A stretch of DNA of 64,000 nucleotides from Akkermansiaceae bacterium (lineage in GTDB: Bacteria; Verrucomicrobiota; Verrucomicrobiia; Verrucomicrobiales; Akkermansiaceae), in contig JAPKCM010000002.1 of assembly GCA_028822935.1 (NCBI GenBank), forward strand, positions 1-64,000. The letters are read 5' to 3'. The position numbers were made by a program, and so were the translations under genes. Shown here one piece after another: positions 51,782 through 60,966 of this stretch. Every line of letters begins with the position of its first letter. Position 1 is the stretch's first letter. The notes beneath the pieces are model-generated. The model saw only the letters and a program-made list of their open reading frames with translations, had not been told where the DNA came from and did not search any database.

Positions 51782-53419
51782 ATGAAATTCTTTGCGATCT
51801 TTTTTCTCTCCGCAGTGTTGATGCAGGGAGCCGCCTTTCGGGTGACCGAGTTGCGCACCGAGCATGAAGTCAATCCGACCGGAGTCGTTGCCACTCCTCG
51901 CCTGAGTTGGGTGCTTGAGGCATCAGAACGAGGCCAGGGCCAGGGTGGGTTTCATCTTTTGGCGTCATCGACACCGGAGAAGCTCGCGGCGAATGAGGGC
52001 GACCTCTGGAAAACGAAGGAGAGGAGCAATGGGCAGCGCTTGTTGATTCCCTGGAATGGCCAGGCCTTAAAATCCGGCCAAAAGGTTTTTTGGAAGGTAA
52101 AGGTCTTGAGCCTAAAAGGTGAAGAGAGCGAGTGGAGCGCACCGGCCCATTTCACGGTGGGAGCCGAACGCAAGTTTGGAAAGGTGACCCGTATCTCCAG
52201 CTTCGAGAGCAGTAATGCGGTCTTGAACGAAATCTACCAACGTAATGTTGTGACGCTTGGAAACCGCCTCAAGGCCTATCTCGGGGGAAATGATCAGGCT
52301 TTCGGCGATGGCCATGCCCTTCACCGCTCGGCGCGCGAGTTGCTCTTCCACTACGATTCTGCTCCGGCGCTCCTCGACTGGATCGCCAAGGTTCACTCCG
52401 CGCAAAACGAACTGGGCTACTTCCCCGGTGGACCGGGCTTGCCATTTGGACCCGTCAACTCAGACGCAGGAATCAGTGTTCCACATGCCGTTTGGTGGAT
52501 GAGCGGGGACAACGATTTGATCTTGAACAGCTGGGAGCGGATGGAGAATTACATGATCCGCCGAGAAGAAGCTGATATCACGATGAAGGGTCATTCGTGG
52601 GGAGCCGAGCCTACCAATTTTGGCTCGTTGACGCCGGAGTTTGTCGACTTGTGCTATTTTGGGATGACGAGCCGTCTTATGTTTGAGCTTTCCCACCCTG
52701 CCAGGAAGCCAAGCAATGGCGTGCGCTACATGACCTTCAGTTCTCGAATTCAGCAGAAATTCATGAGCCAGTATCTTGGAGAAGAGGGCCTCCTGAAACC
52801 CTCATCCCAGGATGCTCAAGTTCTCGCGCTTCGCTCGTCGGTGATTAAGAAAAACCCGCGTAAGGCTGTCATTGAGGCCTTTGGAAAAAATGCCAAACCT
52901 CTCAAGGATCTCACCGCCTTTTCCGCGAAGCCGCTCCTTCCTGTCCTCACGCTCACCGGAAATCAGGACATCGCTTTTGATCTCGTCTCCGATCCTAAGG
53001 GGCCTTGGGCTGACCCTCAAAACGCTGATTTCGAAGGAAGCGGCGCGACGGAATGGATGATGTCGAACCTTCTTGGAATCGATACCAACTTCCCTGGCTT
53101 TCAGCAGGTCCGACTCACGCCATTGATTCCCAGTTGTAAGCGTCTCGCTTGGGCCAAAGGCCATTTCGATTCTCCCGCAGGTCGTATTTCGATCGCCTGG
53201 AAGAAGGCTGAAAACGGGGAGCTTTCCTACAAATGCACCATCCCGGCGGGAATTTTCGGGGTAATCTCTCTTCCTCTTGCCGAAGGGCAGGCGATCCTTG
53301 AATCAGGGAAGTCGATCGAGGATTCCTTTGGTTTGGAAAAGACCAAGGGCGGCAAGGAAGGCTGGGTTCGCATGTTGGCGCACTCGGGGAGTTACCACTT
53401 TACCATCGCGTTCCTTTAA
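51782..53419 (+). CDS. Reduced GH78-like (alpha-L-rhamnosidase-related) exported protein
   Basis: 545 residues. Signal peptide 1-17 ('KFFAIFFLSAVLMQGA'). Then a beta domain typical of GH78 N-termini ('VTELRTEHEVNPTGVVATPR', 'GDLWKTKERSNGQ', 'VFWKVKVLS'), then a shortened (alpha/alpha)6 barrel ('HYDSAPALLDWIAKVHSAQN', 'LGYFPGGPG', 'WWMSGDNDLI') and the closing beta domain ('GATEWMMSNLLGID', 'FQQVRLTPLIP'). Normal family members are about 900 residues and carry a 'DCPQRDERLGW'-type catalytic loop; here 'GDGHALHRSARELLF' stands in that place and the Bac_rhamnosid_N domain is missing. Probably a non-catalytic or very altered relative. Confidence 0.7.
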   Translation: MKFFAIFFLSAVLMQGAAFRVTELRTEHEVNPTGVVATPRLSWVLEASERGQGQGGFHLLASSTPEKLAANEGDLWKTKERSNGQRLLIPWNGQALKSGQKVFWKVKVLSLKGEESEWSAPAHFTVGAERKFGKVTRISSFESSNAVLNEIYQRNVVTLGNRLKAYLGGNDQAFGDGHALHRSARELLFHYDSAPALLDWIAKVHSAQNELGYFPGGPGLPFGPVNSDAGISVPHAVWWMSGDNDLILNSWERMENYMIRREEADITMKGHSWGAEPTNFGSLTPEFVDLCYFGMTSRLMFELSHPARKPSNGVRYMTFSSRIQQKFMSQYLGEEGLLKPSSQDAQVLALRSSVIKKNPRKAVIEAFGKNAKPLKDLTAFSAKPLLPVLTLTGNQDIAFDLVSDPKGPWADPQNADFEGSGATEWMMSNLLGIDTNFPGFQQVRLTPLIPSCKRLAWAKGHFDSPAGRISIAWKKAENGELSYKCTIPAGIFGVISLPLAEGQAILESGKSIEDSFGLEKTKGGKEGWVRMLAHSGSYHFTIAFL

Positions 53420-53452
53420 AGTCCGCGCGGATGGCGTGAGCGAAACCTGCTG

Positions 53453-54069
53453 CTACGCGGCTGGGTTCTCTAAACGGGGGCCACCGCTTTTTGGCGAACC
53501 ACTGGTGTCGAGGTGCAGGCCACCGATCGTCATGTAAACGTGACTATTTTGCGCCCAGATCGTGATCCAATCGCCTTTGCCGGATTTGCCGTAGTTCAGG
53601 AATCCCTTTGAGGACATCTGGTCGGCCATGATGCCCGCTTCGCGCAGGACGTAGCTTACCGAGCCCGAGCAATCGTAACCGCGGTCGTTGAGCTGGGCAT
53701 ACCCGCCGCCGAACTTGTAGGGGATCGTTGAAGTCAATTTCCCGCCGCGACGGCGCGCTTGACGACATCTGGGGCATTTGAGGGCGCGATCGCGGTGCTG
53801 CCGATGAGGTGCACCTTCCGCTTGCCCGATGACCGAATAGGAGTCGCGGGTGCTGGACTGTAAGGCACGGGCATCGCCACCCGAGGAATCACGGGCTCGC
53901 TGCGGGTCATTGAGACCGGAGAAACCGCCGCAGCTTGTATCGAGGTATACTGCCAAGACATGTTTTCCCTGAGCCCCGACTTCCGTGGTCCCCAGCGCGG
54001 ATCGACTGCACAGCAGCTGAGAAGCAGGCAGACCACGATTATTTGAGAAAAGATAAGTGACGTCCTCAT
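53453..54069 (-). pseudogene. NlpC/P60-like lipoprotein split by a -1 frameshift
   Basis: The first 111 codons (54069-53734) give a lipoprotein signal ('IIVVCLLLSC', Cys at the lipobox) and a Pro/Ser-rich linker, ending '...VVKRAVAAGN' and TGA. The -1 frame carries on at once with 'LTSTIPYKFGGGYAQLNDRG', the catalytic Cys in 'YDCSGSVSYVLREAG' and the His in 'SHVYMTIGGLHLD', to the TAA at 53471 side of the window segment. Together they form a normal C40 peptidase, which would cut cell-wall peptides. The overlap point is GGGAAAT just before the TGA, a pattern compatible with ribosomal slippage; a simple indel or sequencing error is equally possible. Confidence 0.7.
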
Positions 54070-54229
54070 TTTTAACTCCGATTAAAAAATTTTAGAAATA
54101 GTGATATCCAAAGTCAATTGATTTTTAAAATCCCATGTAAAATCACGTTTCGGAAAGAAGGCTAGCAATTCCAGCAAGATTCCAGTCGCTTGATGACGTA
54201 AGCTAAGCCAGTCTCGAAACACTGAAACG

Positions 54230-54751
54230 ATGGCAACGGAAAAATCGATGAATTGGCTTACATTTGCATTACTAACAGTGGTCTTTTGGGGCCTGTATGG
54301 CGTCTTCCTCCACAAGGGAGCGATGGGCATGGCGGATCCCCAATTTGGCCGCTACAAGGCCTTCCTCGTGGTGGGAATCGCCTACTTCTTGGTCGCGGTT
54401 CTCGGCCCCTTGCTGCTTCTCAAAGCTTCCGGAGCATCCCTCAGCATGCCCGCGAAAGGTTTTTGGTGGGCGCTCCTCGCTGGAACGGTGGGCGCTTTAG
54501 GAGCCCTGGGCGTCCTTCTTGCCTTCGGGGCAAAAGGCTCTCCCACCGCGGTCATGTCGATTATCTTTGCGGGCGCTCCCGTGGTGAATGCTATCGTTCT
54601 TCTAAGCCTTCAAGAAAATGGATTTTCCTCTGTCCGCTGGCAGTTAATCCTAGGTGTCTTCTTAGCGGCGCTCGGCGGCGCTTTGGTGACCATTTACAAG
54701 GATCCTCGTCCGGTACCCGCCGTTTCTGAAAGTGGCGAGGAGGAGGCTTAG
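54230..54751 (+). CDS. Small DMT/EamA-like membrane protein
   Basis: 173 residues with five hydrophobic segments: 'LTFALLTVVFWGLYGVFL', 'AFLVVGIAYFLVAVLGPLLL', 'WWALLAGTVGALGALGVLLAF', 'AVMSIIFAGAPVVNAIVLL' and 'LILGVFLAALGGALVTIY'. This is half of the usual ten-helix EamA transporter, so it may work as a dimer. It starts with 'MATEKSMNWLTFALLTVVFW'. It is 3 bp ahead of the cvfB-like gene and very likely co-transcribed. Substrate unknown. Confidence 0.78.
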   Translation: MATEKSMNWLTFALLTVVFWGLYGVFLHKGAMGMADPQFGRYKAFLVVGIAYFLVAVLGPLLLLKASGASLSMPAKGFWWALLAGTVGALGALGVLLAFGAKGSPTAVMSIIFAGAPVVNAIVLLSLQENGFSSVRWQLILGVFLAALGGALVTIYKDPRPVPAVSESGEEEA

Positions 54752-54754
54752 GCC

Positions 54755-55594
54755 ATGGCTTACATCGGTGATACGACGGAGCTGGAGGTGGTCCGGATCT
54801 CCAAAATTGGACTTTTTCTCGATGGCGGCAATCTTGAGGATGTCCTTCTGCCGAACAACGAGTTAGGGGCGGACAAGTTCTCGGTCGGCGACTTTCTGGA
54901 AGTCTTTCTTTACTGCGATTCCGAGGATCGGCCCATAGCCACTCGGAAAACACCGACGGTCCTCCCGGGAACGATTGGCGTTCTTAAGGTCATTGAGACG
55001 ACCCCGATCGGGGCCTTTCTCGATTGGGGGCTCCCCAAGGATCTCCTCCTTCCCTTCAGGGAACAGCGCGGCAAGCCCCGCGGGGGCCATAGTGTCGTTG
55101 TCTACGTCGCACCCGATGGCACCTCGGACCGCATCATTGCCACTCAACGAGTTGACAAGTTTCTCGGCGACGAAGCCCCTCAGTATGAAATCGGCCAAGA
55201 AGTGGACCTGATCATCCATGCCATCACCGATCTGGGCTACAAAGCGGTCGTCGATGGCGTCCATTCGGGTCTCCTCTTCGCAAACGAAGTCTTCCGCAAG
55301 CTCCGCATTGGCGACTGCATCAAAGGCTACGTGAGGGACGTGCGAAGCGACTGGAAGGTTGACCTATCCCTTTATCCACCGGGATCTTCGGGCATTGAGA
55401 CACTTGAAGCGAGGCTTCTTGCAGAGCTCGAAAAACGGGGCGGATTCTGGAAGATCGACGACTCGACTCCTGCGGATGACATCCACCGCGAGCTCGGAGT
55501 GAGCAAAAAAGCCTTTAAGAAAGCCACGGGATCCCTCTACAAAGCCCGTAAAATCAGCTTTCAGGACGATGGCATCAAGTTGATTAGCGAGTAG
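54755..55594 (+). CDS. cvfB: CvfB-type S1 RNA-binding protein
   Basis: 279 residues. Three S1-like OB folds are visible: 'GDTTELEVVRISKIGLFLDG', 'GTIGVLKVIETTPIGAFLDW' and 'GQEVDLIIHAITDLGYKAVV', followed by a winged-helix end ('IDDSTPADDIHRELGVSKKA' and 'GSLYKARKISF'). The match with CvfB (conserved virulence factor B) proteins extends over the whole length. These bind RNA and tune gene expression; no enzymatic activity is known. Cytoplasmic. Confidence 0.9.
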   Translation: MAYIGDTTELEVVRISKIGLFLDGGNLEDVLLPNNELGADKFSVGDFLEVFLYCDSEDRPIATRKTPTVLPGTIGVLKVIETTPIGAFLDWGLPKDLLLPFREQRGKPRGGHSVVVYVAPDGTSDRIIATQRVDKFLGDEAPQYEIGQEVDLIIHAITDLGYKAVVDGVHSGLLFANEVFRKLRIGDCIKGYVRDVRSDWKVDLSLYPPGSSGIETLEARLLAELEKRGGFWKIDDSTPADDIHRELGVSKKAFKKATGSLYKARKISFQDDGIKLISE

Positions 55595-56106
55595 CTCGAG
55601 GAGTGAGTCGTTTTGATAGAAGATAGTGAACTTTATGTTTACAAAAATCTATCACGGGAGAGTGGATTAATACACAAACGTGAGATTTCCATTAAAATTT
55701 ACGTTTGGAAACCTTGATGTTTTCGGAGTTTCTCACCAGAAAACGGACCAATAGCCGCGAAAACACCTCATATTTTTTAAGATTCGTGTTTCTGAACTAA
55801 TTTTCATGAAAGGGGTATTTTTTTTGACCCCCAAGTTGTGTCCTCGGATGAGGATCCGCCCCGTCAGAAAAATCGGCGCAGTTCATTGAGTGGACGGGAT
55901 TCGCTGCCAACTCGCACTATTTCCTTAACCTTTAAGCAAACTTCCCAAAGCACAATATAGAGTAGTGTTAATAATTTGTGGATACCATATGAGCAAAATG
56001 GACGTTGACCAAAGAGGTCAAATCACCCTAATCTTCGCACCGCTGGACATCAACGACGAGGGGTCATTGAATCAGCAAAAAACAGCTCACCACTTCCGCG
56101 CACACA
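55595..56106 (+). promoter_or_regulatory. 512-bp AT-rich region upstream of nrdB
   Basis: No gene is visible. Near 55949-55967, CACAATATAGAGTAGTGTT resembles a stretched NrdR box (consensus ACACwATATATwGTGT) but has about 3 extra bases in the middle and no second copy at the usual distance. GGGGT/ACCCC around eight T (55814-55836) is a weak hairpin. An A+T-rich promoter for the nrdBA operon is expected here; exact elements are not clear. Confidence 0.3.
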
Positions 56107-57201
56107 ATGTCAGATACCACTACCATTACCCTAGGAGAGCGCACTTTCGTTCTCGATAAAGACAAGGCGCAGGCGGCATTTGACGCAAAAAAGGTGATTA
56201 ACGGGCGTGAAACGATGTTCTTCAACATCCTTCCCCTAAAATATCAGTGGGCCTACGACCTCTACAAGACGATGAAGTCGAACCACTGGGAGCCCGAGGA
56301 CATCCAGATGCAGACCGATATCGGTCAGTGGCAGGGGGATTCGATCACCGACGCCGAGCGTTGGATCATTAAGATGGGTATCGGTTACTTTTCTGCTGCC
56401 GAAGGCATCGTGGGAGACAACATCATTCACGTCGTCCGAGAACTGATGACCGCTCCCGAACTCAAGTTGGTTCTCGGACGCCATGCGCATGAGGAAAACA
56501 TCCACGCGGACTCCCTCGTCTACATGATTTCCTCTCTCGGACTCAATCCGCACGAATGCGAGGCCATGTTCGAGGACGTGCCCACCATCAAGGCGAAGAA
56601 CAATTTCGTCGTGAGTAATTCCCGCGGTTTGCGCCGTGACATGGATCTTACCAAACTCGAAGACAAGCAGGCGCTCGCCAAGAACATCTTCCTTTTCGGC
56701 CAAGTCATGGAAGGGACCCAGTTCTACGGCCTCTTCGGCATGATCCTGAGCCTCTACCGTCAGAATAAGTTCCCCGGAATCGGCCAAATGTTCCGCTACA
56801 CCTTGCGCGACGAGTCCAATCACATCGAAGTCTTCCGCAATCTTCTCAATGCGCTCGTCACTGAGAACCCCGACATTTGGACTCCCGAGTTCAAAGAGGA
56901 GCTTCGCCAGACCATGGCCGAGGGCGTCCGCCTTGAGAAAGACTTCATCAAGGACTGCCTCCCAGTCGGCTCTGTCGGTCTCTCAGTCGACGAGTTCGAC
57001 CAGTATATCGACCACATCGCGGACCGCCGCCTTGTCAATTGCCACCTCGAACCTCTCGCTGGCAATACGACTAATCCCTTCCCTTGGCTTACCGAGGCCA
57101 TCGACCTCAAGAAGGAGCAGAACTTTTTCGAAGGAAAAGTGACCGAATATCAAAAGGCTTCCGCCCTCGAAGAATCCGGCTACGACGACGACGACCTTTA
57201 G
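56107..57201 (+). CDS. nrdB: Ribonucleotide reductase small subunit, class Ic type
   Basis: 364 residues. The ferritin-like metal ligands are all readable: E99 ('YFSAAEGIVGDNI'), E130 and H133 ('EENIHADSLVYM'), E202 ('QVMEGTQFYG'), E236 and H239 ('RDESNHIEVF'). The residue four after H133, where class Ia enzymes have the radical Tyr, is L137. The first ligand is Glu rather than Asp. Both traits match the Chlamydia trachomatis class Ic group (E89, F127), which uses a Mn/Fe centre in place of a tyrosyl radical. Subunit R2 starts the radical chain for dNTP synthesis. nrdA follows after 134 bp. Confidence 0.95.
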   Translation: MSDTTTITLGERTFVLDKDKAQAAFDAKKVINGRETMFFNILPLKYQWAYDLYKTMKSNHWEPEDIQMQTDIGQWQGDSITDAERWIIKMGIGYFSAAEGIVGDNIIHVVRELMTAPELKLVLGRHAHEENIHADSLVYMISSLGLNPHECEAMFEDVPTIKAKNNFVVSNSRGLRRDMDLTKLEDKQALAKNIFLFGQVMEGTQFYGLFGMILSLYRQNKFPGIGQMFRYTLRDESNHIEVFRNLLNALVTENPDIWTPEFKEELRQTMAEGVRLEKDFIKDCLPVGSVGLSVDEFDQYIDHIADRRLVNCHLEPLAGNTTNPFPWLTEAIDLKKEQNFFEGKVTEYQKASALEESGYDDDDL

Positions 57202-57335
57202 GCGGCTCCGCCTCAGTTCAAAGCCAATTCCAGTGAACTAAAAACTGAGGATTTTCAACTGCCTTCAGCTCCACTTTCCATTCTCAAAAAACCTTCCGCT
57301 CCGCCCACTCAATCTCTCACGCACTCACACAGACA

Positions 57336-60300
57336 ATGTATCGCTCAATCACCCTTGAAGAAGATATCGCCCTTAAAGAAACGGTTTCCTCCCGTTATGC
57401 GAACCAAGATACCGTTCCCTATGCTTGGCGTGAAATCCTCTCATCCGAGAACCGCGCTCCTGTCCCGGAGATCACCGTGACTCGTGGTAGAAAAGAGGAA
57501 ACGTTTTCTCTTTCAGATGTCGCTGATGCCATCGGTGAGTCACTCACCAACCTCCTCATTTCCCGCAAGGAACCTGAGGACACCATCTTTTCCGAAAAGA
57601 ATCGGTCGTTTGTTTCTTCGGTCGCCAATCGTGTCTCAAACAGCCTAATGCGCGAGGTCCAGCGCGGCGGCCAACTCAAGCTGAGCCAAAACGATCTCTA
57701 CCTCCTCATCGAGAAAGCGCTTATTGAAAATGACGCGCACGATGTCGCCAAGTCCCTCGTTTTCCAGCGCTCGCTCGAGAACAAAGGCGAGATCTCCGTC
57801 GAGGAAAACCCCTCGGTCATGCCCGTTCGTCTCATTCGCCGAAACGGCAACGTCGTCCCTTGGTCCGAGACCAAGATCGAGAATGCCGTTTCGCGTGCTT
57901 TTCTCACTGTCCGCCACGAGACCGGCCCAGCGGCTTCCATTGCCCACGCCGTAACAGACCTCGTCCGCGGTGGCGATTCTGCCTTCGTCCACATCGAAGA
58001 CGTGCAGGATCTCGTTCAAGAAGAACTCATGCGTCAGGGCTTTTTTAAAGTCGCTGCGCATTACGTCCGTTACCGCGACGAGCGCACCCGCATGCGTGCT
58101 GACAATCCCGAGATCTTTGAGGATCCCGCACAGGAATCGATGGTCGTCGTCACTGATGTCGATGGCGTTTCCGCTTTCTGGGATGGCTCTGAGCTCAAGA
58201 AGCGCATCCAGTTTGCCATGATCGGACTCAAGCTCTCGGTTTCCGAGGAAGAAATTGAAAAGGAACTCCGCCGCTCTATCGGTGCCGAGATTTCCGCTGT
58301 CGATCTCAAGCAGACCATCATTCTCAATTCTAAGACCCTGCTAGAGAAAGACTCCGAGATGGCCAAGTTCTCCGGCCGTATCCTTCTCTCCTACATCTAC
58401 GAGGAAGTCCTTCCCTGGAATATCCAGACCGATGGTGTCGAGACTCTCAAGGCCGCCCACCGCGATAATTTTAAGGCCTACCTCCTTCACGGAGCGGGCA
58501 TCAAACGCGTCTCCCAGGACATCATCGATAAGTATGATATTGACCGCCTTGCTGATGCGCTCGATCCCACCGCCGACCTCGACTTCGAGTTCCTCGGCAT
58601 CCAGACCCTCTACGATCGCTACCTCAACGTTGATAAGACCGGCGAAAAAGACCGCCGTATGGAAACTCCCCAGTATTTTTGGATGCGTGTTTCCATGGGA
58701 CTCTTCAAAGCTGAGACCTCCAATGCCGAGGGCTGGGTCATCCGCCTCTACAATCTTTATAAAGGGCGCAAGTTTTGCTCCTCCACCCCGACTCTCTTCA
58801 ACTCCGGCACCCTTCACAGCCAGCTCTCCTCCTGCTACCTCTACAAGGTCGATGACTCCATTGAGTCCATAATGCAGCGGGGTATCGCCGAGAACGCCTA
58901 CCTCTCCAAGTGGGCCGGCGGCCTCGGTGGTTCTTGGACCGCTGTTCGCGGAATCGGTGGCTACATTCAAGGCACCAATGGCGAATCCCAAGGCGTCATT
59001 CCTTTCCTGAAGCTTCACAACGACCAGCTCATCGCCGTCAACCAAGGCGGCAAGCGTCGCGGCTCCGGCTGCGCCTACCTCGAGTCCTGGCACAATGACA
59101 TCGAGGACTTCCTTGAGCTCCGCGTGAATGTCGGCGACGAGCGCCGTCGCACCCACGACATGAACACCGCGAACTGGATTCCCGACCTTTTCATGAAGCG
59201 CATGGAAGCGCGTCAGAACTGGACCTTGTTCCGTTCCAACGAAACTCCCGATCTCCACGACCTCTTTGGTAAGGCCTTCGAGCAACGCTACGCGGAATAC
59301 GAGGTGAAGGCTGAAAAGGGCGAGATCTGGTCCCGTAAGGTCGAGGCTATCGACCTCTGGAAGAAGATGCTCAAAATGATCTTCGAGACCGGTCATCCTT
59401 GGATCACCTTTAAGGACCCGTGCAACGTCCGCTCCCCGCAGGACCACACTGGCGTCATTCACTCCAGCAACCTCTGCACCGAGATCACCCTCAACACCTC
59501 GGACGAAGAGACCGCCGTGTGCAACCTCGGCTCCGTCGTCCTCGACACCCACATCACCAAGGACGGCGCGCTCGATCACGATATGCTCCGTGAGACCATC
59601 ACTGTCGCCATCCGGGCGCTCGATAACGTCATCGACATCAACTTCTACCCCACCGATGCCGCCAAGACGGCCAACTCGCGCCACCGCCCCATCGGCCTCG
59701 GCGTCATGGGGCTCCAGAATGCCCTCTTTAAAAAGGGTCTCCAATTCGCCTCCGAGCCCGCCATGGAATTCAACGACGAGTTCATGGAAGCGATCGCTTA
59801 CTATGCCTACGGCGCCAGCAGCGAACTCGCCGGAGAGCGGGGGACTTACGGCAGCTATAAGGGATCCAAGTGGGACCGCGGCATCCTTCCCCAGGATACC
59901 GTCGATACCCTCGAGGACGAACGTGGCCTCAAAATTGACGTCCCCCGTGGTGGGAAAATGGATTGGCGTCCCGTCCGTGAGTCCATCGCTCAGCACGGCA
60001 TGCGAAACTCCAATGTTCTCGCCATCGCGCCCACCGCCACCATTTCGAACATCATGGGAACTACCCCATGCATCGAGCCGAATTACACCAACCTTTTCGT
60101 CAAGAGTAACCTTGGGGGCGACTTCATCGTCCTCAACGGCCAGCTTGTCGATGACCTCAAAGCCGAAGGCCTTTGGAACGAAGAGATGCTCGACCAATTG
60201 AAATACTTCAATGGCGAGCTCGCTAACATCGAGGGCATCCCCGACCACCTCAAGAAGAAGCACCAGACCGTCTTCGAGATCGGCTATGAGCACATCATCG

Positions 60301-60581
60301 ATGCCGCCGCCCGCCGCCAGAAGTGGATCGACCAGAGCCAGAGCGTGAACCTCTTCCTCGCCAACCCAGACATGAAGTCTCTCAGCCACATGTATCGCCG
60401 CGCCTGGCATACCGGCATGAAGACGACCTACTACCTCCGCTCCCTCGGAGCGAGCGAGATTGAAAAATCAAACGACAAAGGCGCCCCGACCACCAAGAAA
60501 AAGGACTACACTCCAGAAGAGAAAACAGCCTGCAGTATCGACGCGGTGATGAATGGTGAAGAGTGCGAGGCTTGTCAGTAA
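57336..60581 (+). CDS. nrdA: Ribonucleotide reductase large subunit with multiple ATP cones
   Basis: 1081 residues, far longer than the E. coli enzyme (about 760), because the N-terminus holds repeated ATP-cone modules: 'PEITVTRGRKEETFSLSDVA', 'MPVRLIRRNGNVVPWSETKI', and a third, weaker one near 'VVVTDVDGVSAFWDGSELKK'. The catalytic core has the redox and radical Cys: C500 ('SSCYLYKVDDS'), C714 ('NLCTEI') and C729 ('AVCNLGS'). The mobile C-terminal pair is C1077/C1080 ('CEACQ'). Length and cone number resemble chlamydial NrdA, which fits the class Ic NrdB next to it. It reduces ribonucleoside diphosphates; the cones sense ATP/dATP. Confidence 0.96.
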   Translation: MYRSITLEEDIALKETVSSRYANQDTVPYAWREILSSENRAPVPEITVTRGRKEETFSLSDVADAIGESLTNLLISRKEPEDTIFSEKNRSFVSSVANRVSNSLMREVQRGGQLKLSQNDLYLLIEKALIENDAHDVAKSLVFQRSLENKGEISVEENPSVMPVRLIRRNGNVVPWSETKIENAVSRAFLTVRHETGPAASIAHAVTDLVRGGDSAFVHIEDVQDLVQEELMRQGFFKVAAHYVRYRDERTRMRADNPEIFEDPAQESMVVVTDVDGVSAFWDGSELKKRIQFAMIGLKLSVSEEEIEKELRRSIGAEISAVDLKQTIILNSKTLLEKDSEMAKFSGRILLSYIYEEVLPWNIQTDGVETLKAAHRDNFKAYLLHGAGIKRVSQDIIDKYDIDRLADALDPTADLDFEFLGIQTLYDRYLNVDKTGEKDRRMETPQYFWMRVSMGLFKAETSNAEGWVIRLYNLYKGRKFCSSTPTLFNSGTLHSQLSSCYLYKVDDSIESIMQRGIAENAYLSKWAGGLGGSWTAVRGIGGYIQGTNGESQGVIPFLKLHNDQLIAVNQGGKRRGSGCAYLESWHNDIEDFLELRVNVGDERRRTHDMNTANWIPDLFMKRMEARQNWTLFRSNETPDLHDLFGKAFEQRYAEYEVKAEKGEIWSRKVEAIDLWKKMLKMIFETGHPWITFKDPCNVRSPQDHTGVIHSSNLCTEITLNTSDEETAVCNLGSVVLDTHITKDGALDHDMLRETITVAIRALDNVIDINFYPTDAAKTANSRHRPIGLGVMGLQNALFKKGLQFASEPAMEFNDEFMEAIAYYAYGASSELAGERGTYGSYKGSKWDRGILPQDTVDTLEDERGLKIDVPRGGKMDWRPVRESIAQHGMRNSNVLAIAPTATISNIMGTTPCIEPNYTNLFVKSNLGGDFIVLNGQLVDDLKAEGLWNEEMLDQLKYFNGELANIEGIPDHLKKKHQTVFEIGYEHIIDAAARRQKWIDQSQSVNLFLANPDMKSLSHMYRRAWHTGMKTTYYLRSLGASEIEKSNDKGAPTTKKKDYTPEEKTACSIDAVMNGEECEACQ

Positions 60582-60729
60582 AGGCCTCTTCTCCCTTTCC
60601 CAAAAATCTGTGAGAATCTGAGCCAATCAATCTCAAATCTGTGTAAAAAATTCTCAATTCTCAATTCCCAGTCAACCGCCACCCAAAACCCAAGATCTCC
60701 CAAGCCAAGCCCATGCCCAAAAAGTCTGA

Positions 60730-60966
60730 GACCTCCTCTCCGACCTCCGCAAAGCAGGCTTCGAGATCGGCCGCCAACGCGGTTCCGACCACCAGTTCAA
60801 GCACCCAAAAGTGAACGGAATCATCGCCGTCTCCGGTAGTGAAAGCCATGATGCCAAACGCTACCAACACGACAAAAGGATAGACCTTTTTTTATTGCGT
60901 TATTGCGCAAATAATCTGTTGAAGGCCTTCGGCCATTCGTTCCGTCCGGGCGGGGATGGTCGCTGA
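60730..60966 (+). pseudogene. HicA-type toxin relic
   Basis: In one frame: 'KV', TGA (60727-60729), then 'DLLSDLRKAGFEIGRQRGSD' and 'HQFKHP', followed by 'IIAVSGSESHDAKRYQ'. This is the HicA mRNA-interferase fold (K-v-R-D-l-l, R-q-x-G-S-H-x-q-F-k-H-P). The TGA stands where Arg (CGA) is expected, and no ATG with a ribosome site precedes it. No hicB antitoxin gene follows. Function is probably lost. Confidence 0.6.

Noticed and set aside
55977-55985. TGTGGATAC upstream of nrdB (and TGTGGATAT near 29514) as DnaA boxes
   Set aside because: Single 8-of-9 matches far apart; no cluster and no dnaA gene, so no origin can be claimed.
58341-60410. Long open frame (689 codons) on the minus strand inside nrdA
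   Set aside because: It is a mirror of a highly biased coding strand; nrdA is certain and the antisense product shows no family pattern.
60727-60729. TGA in the hicA relic as a second selenocysteine codon
   Set aside because: It stands at an Arg position of the family, not a redox Cys, and the gene lacks a start; decay is the simpler reading.
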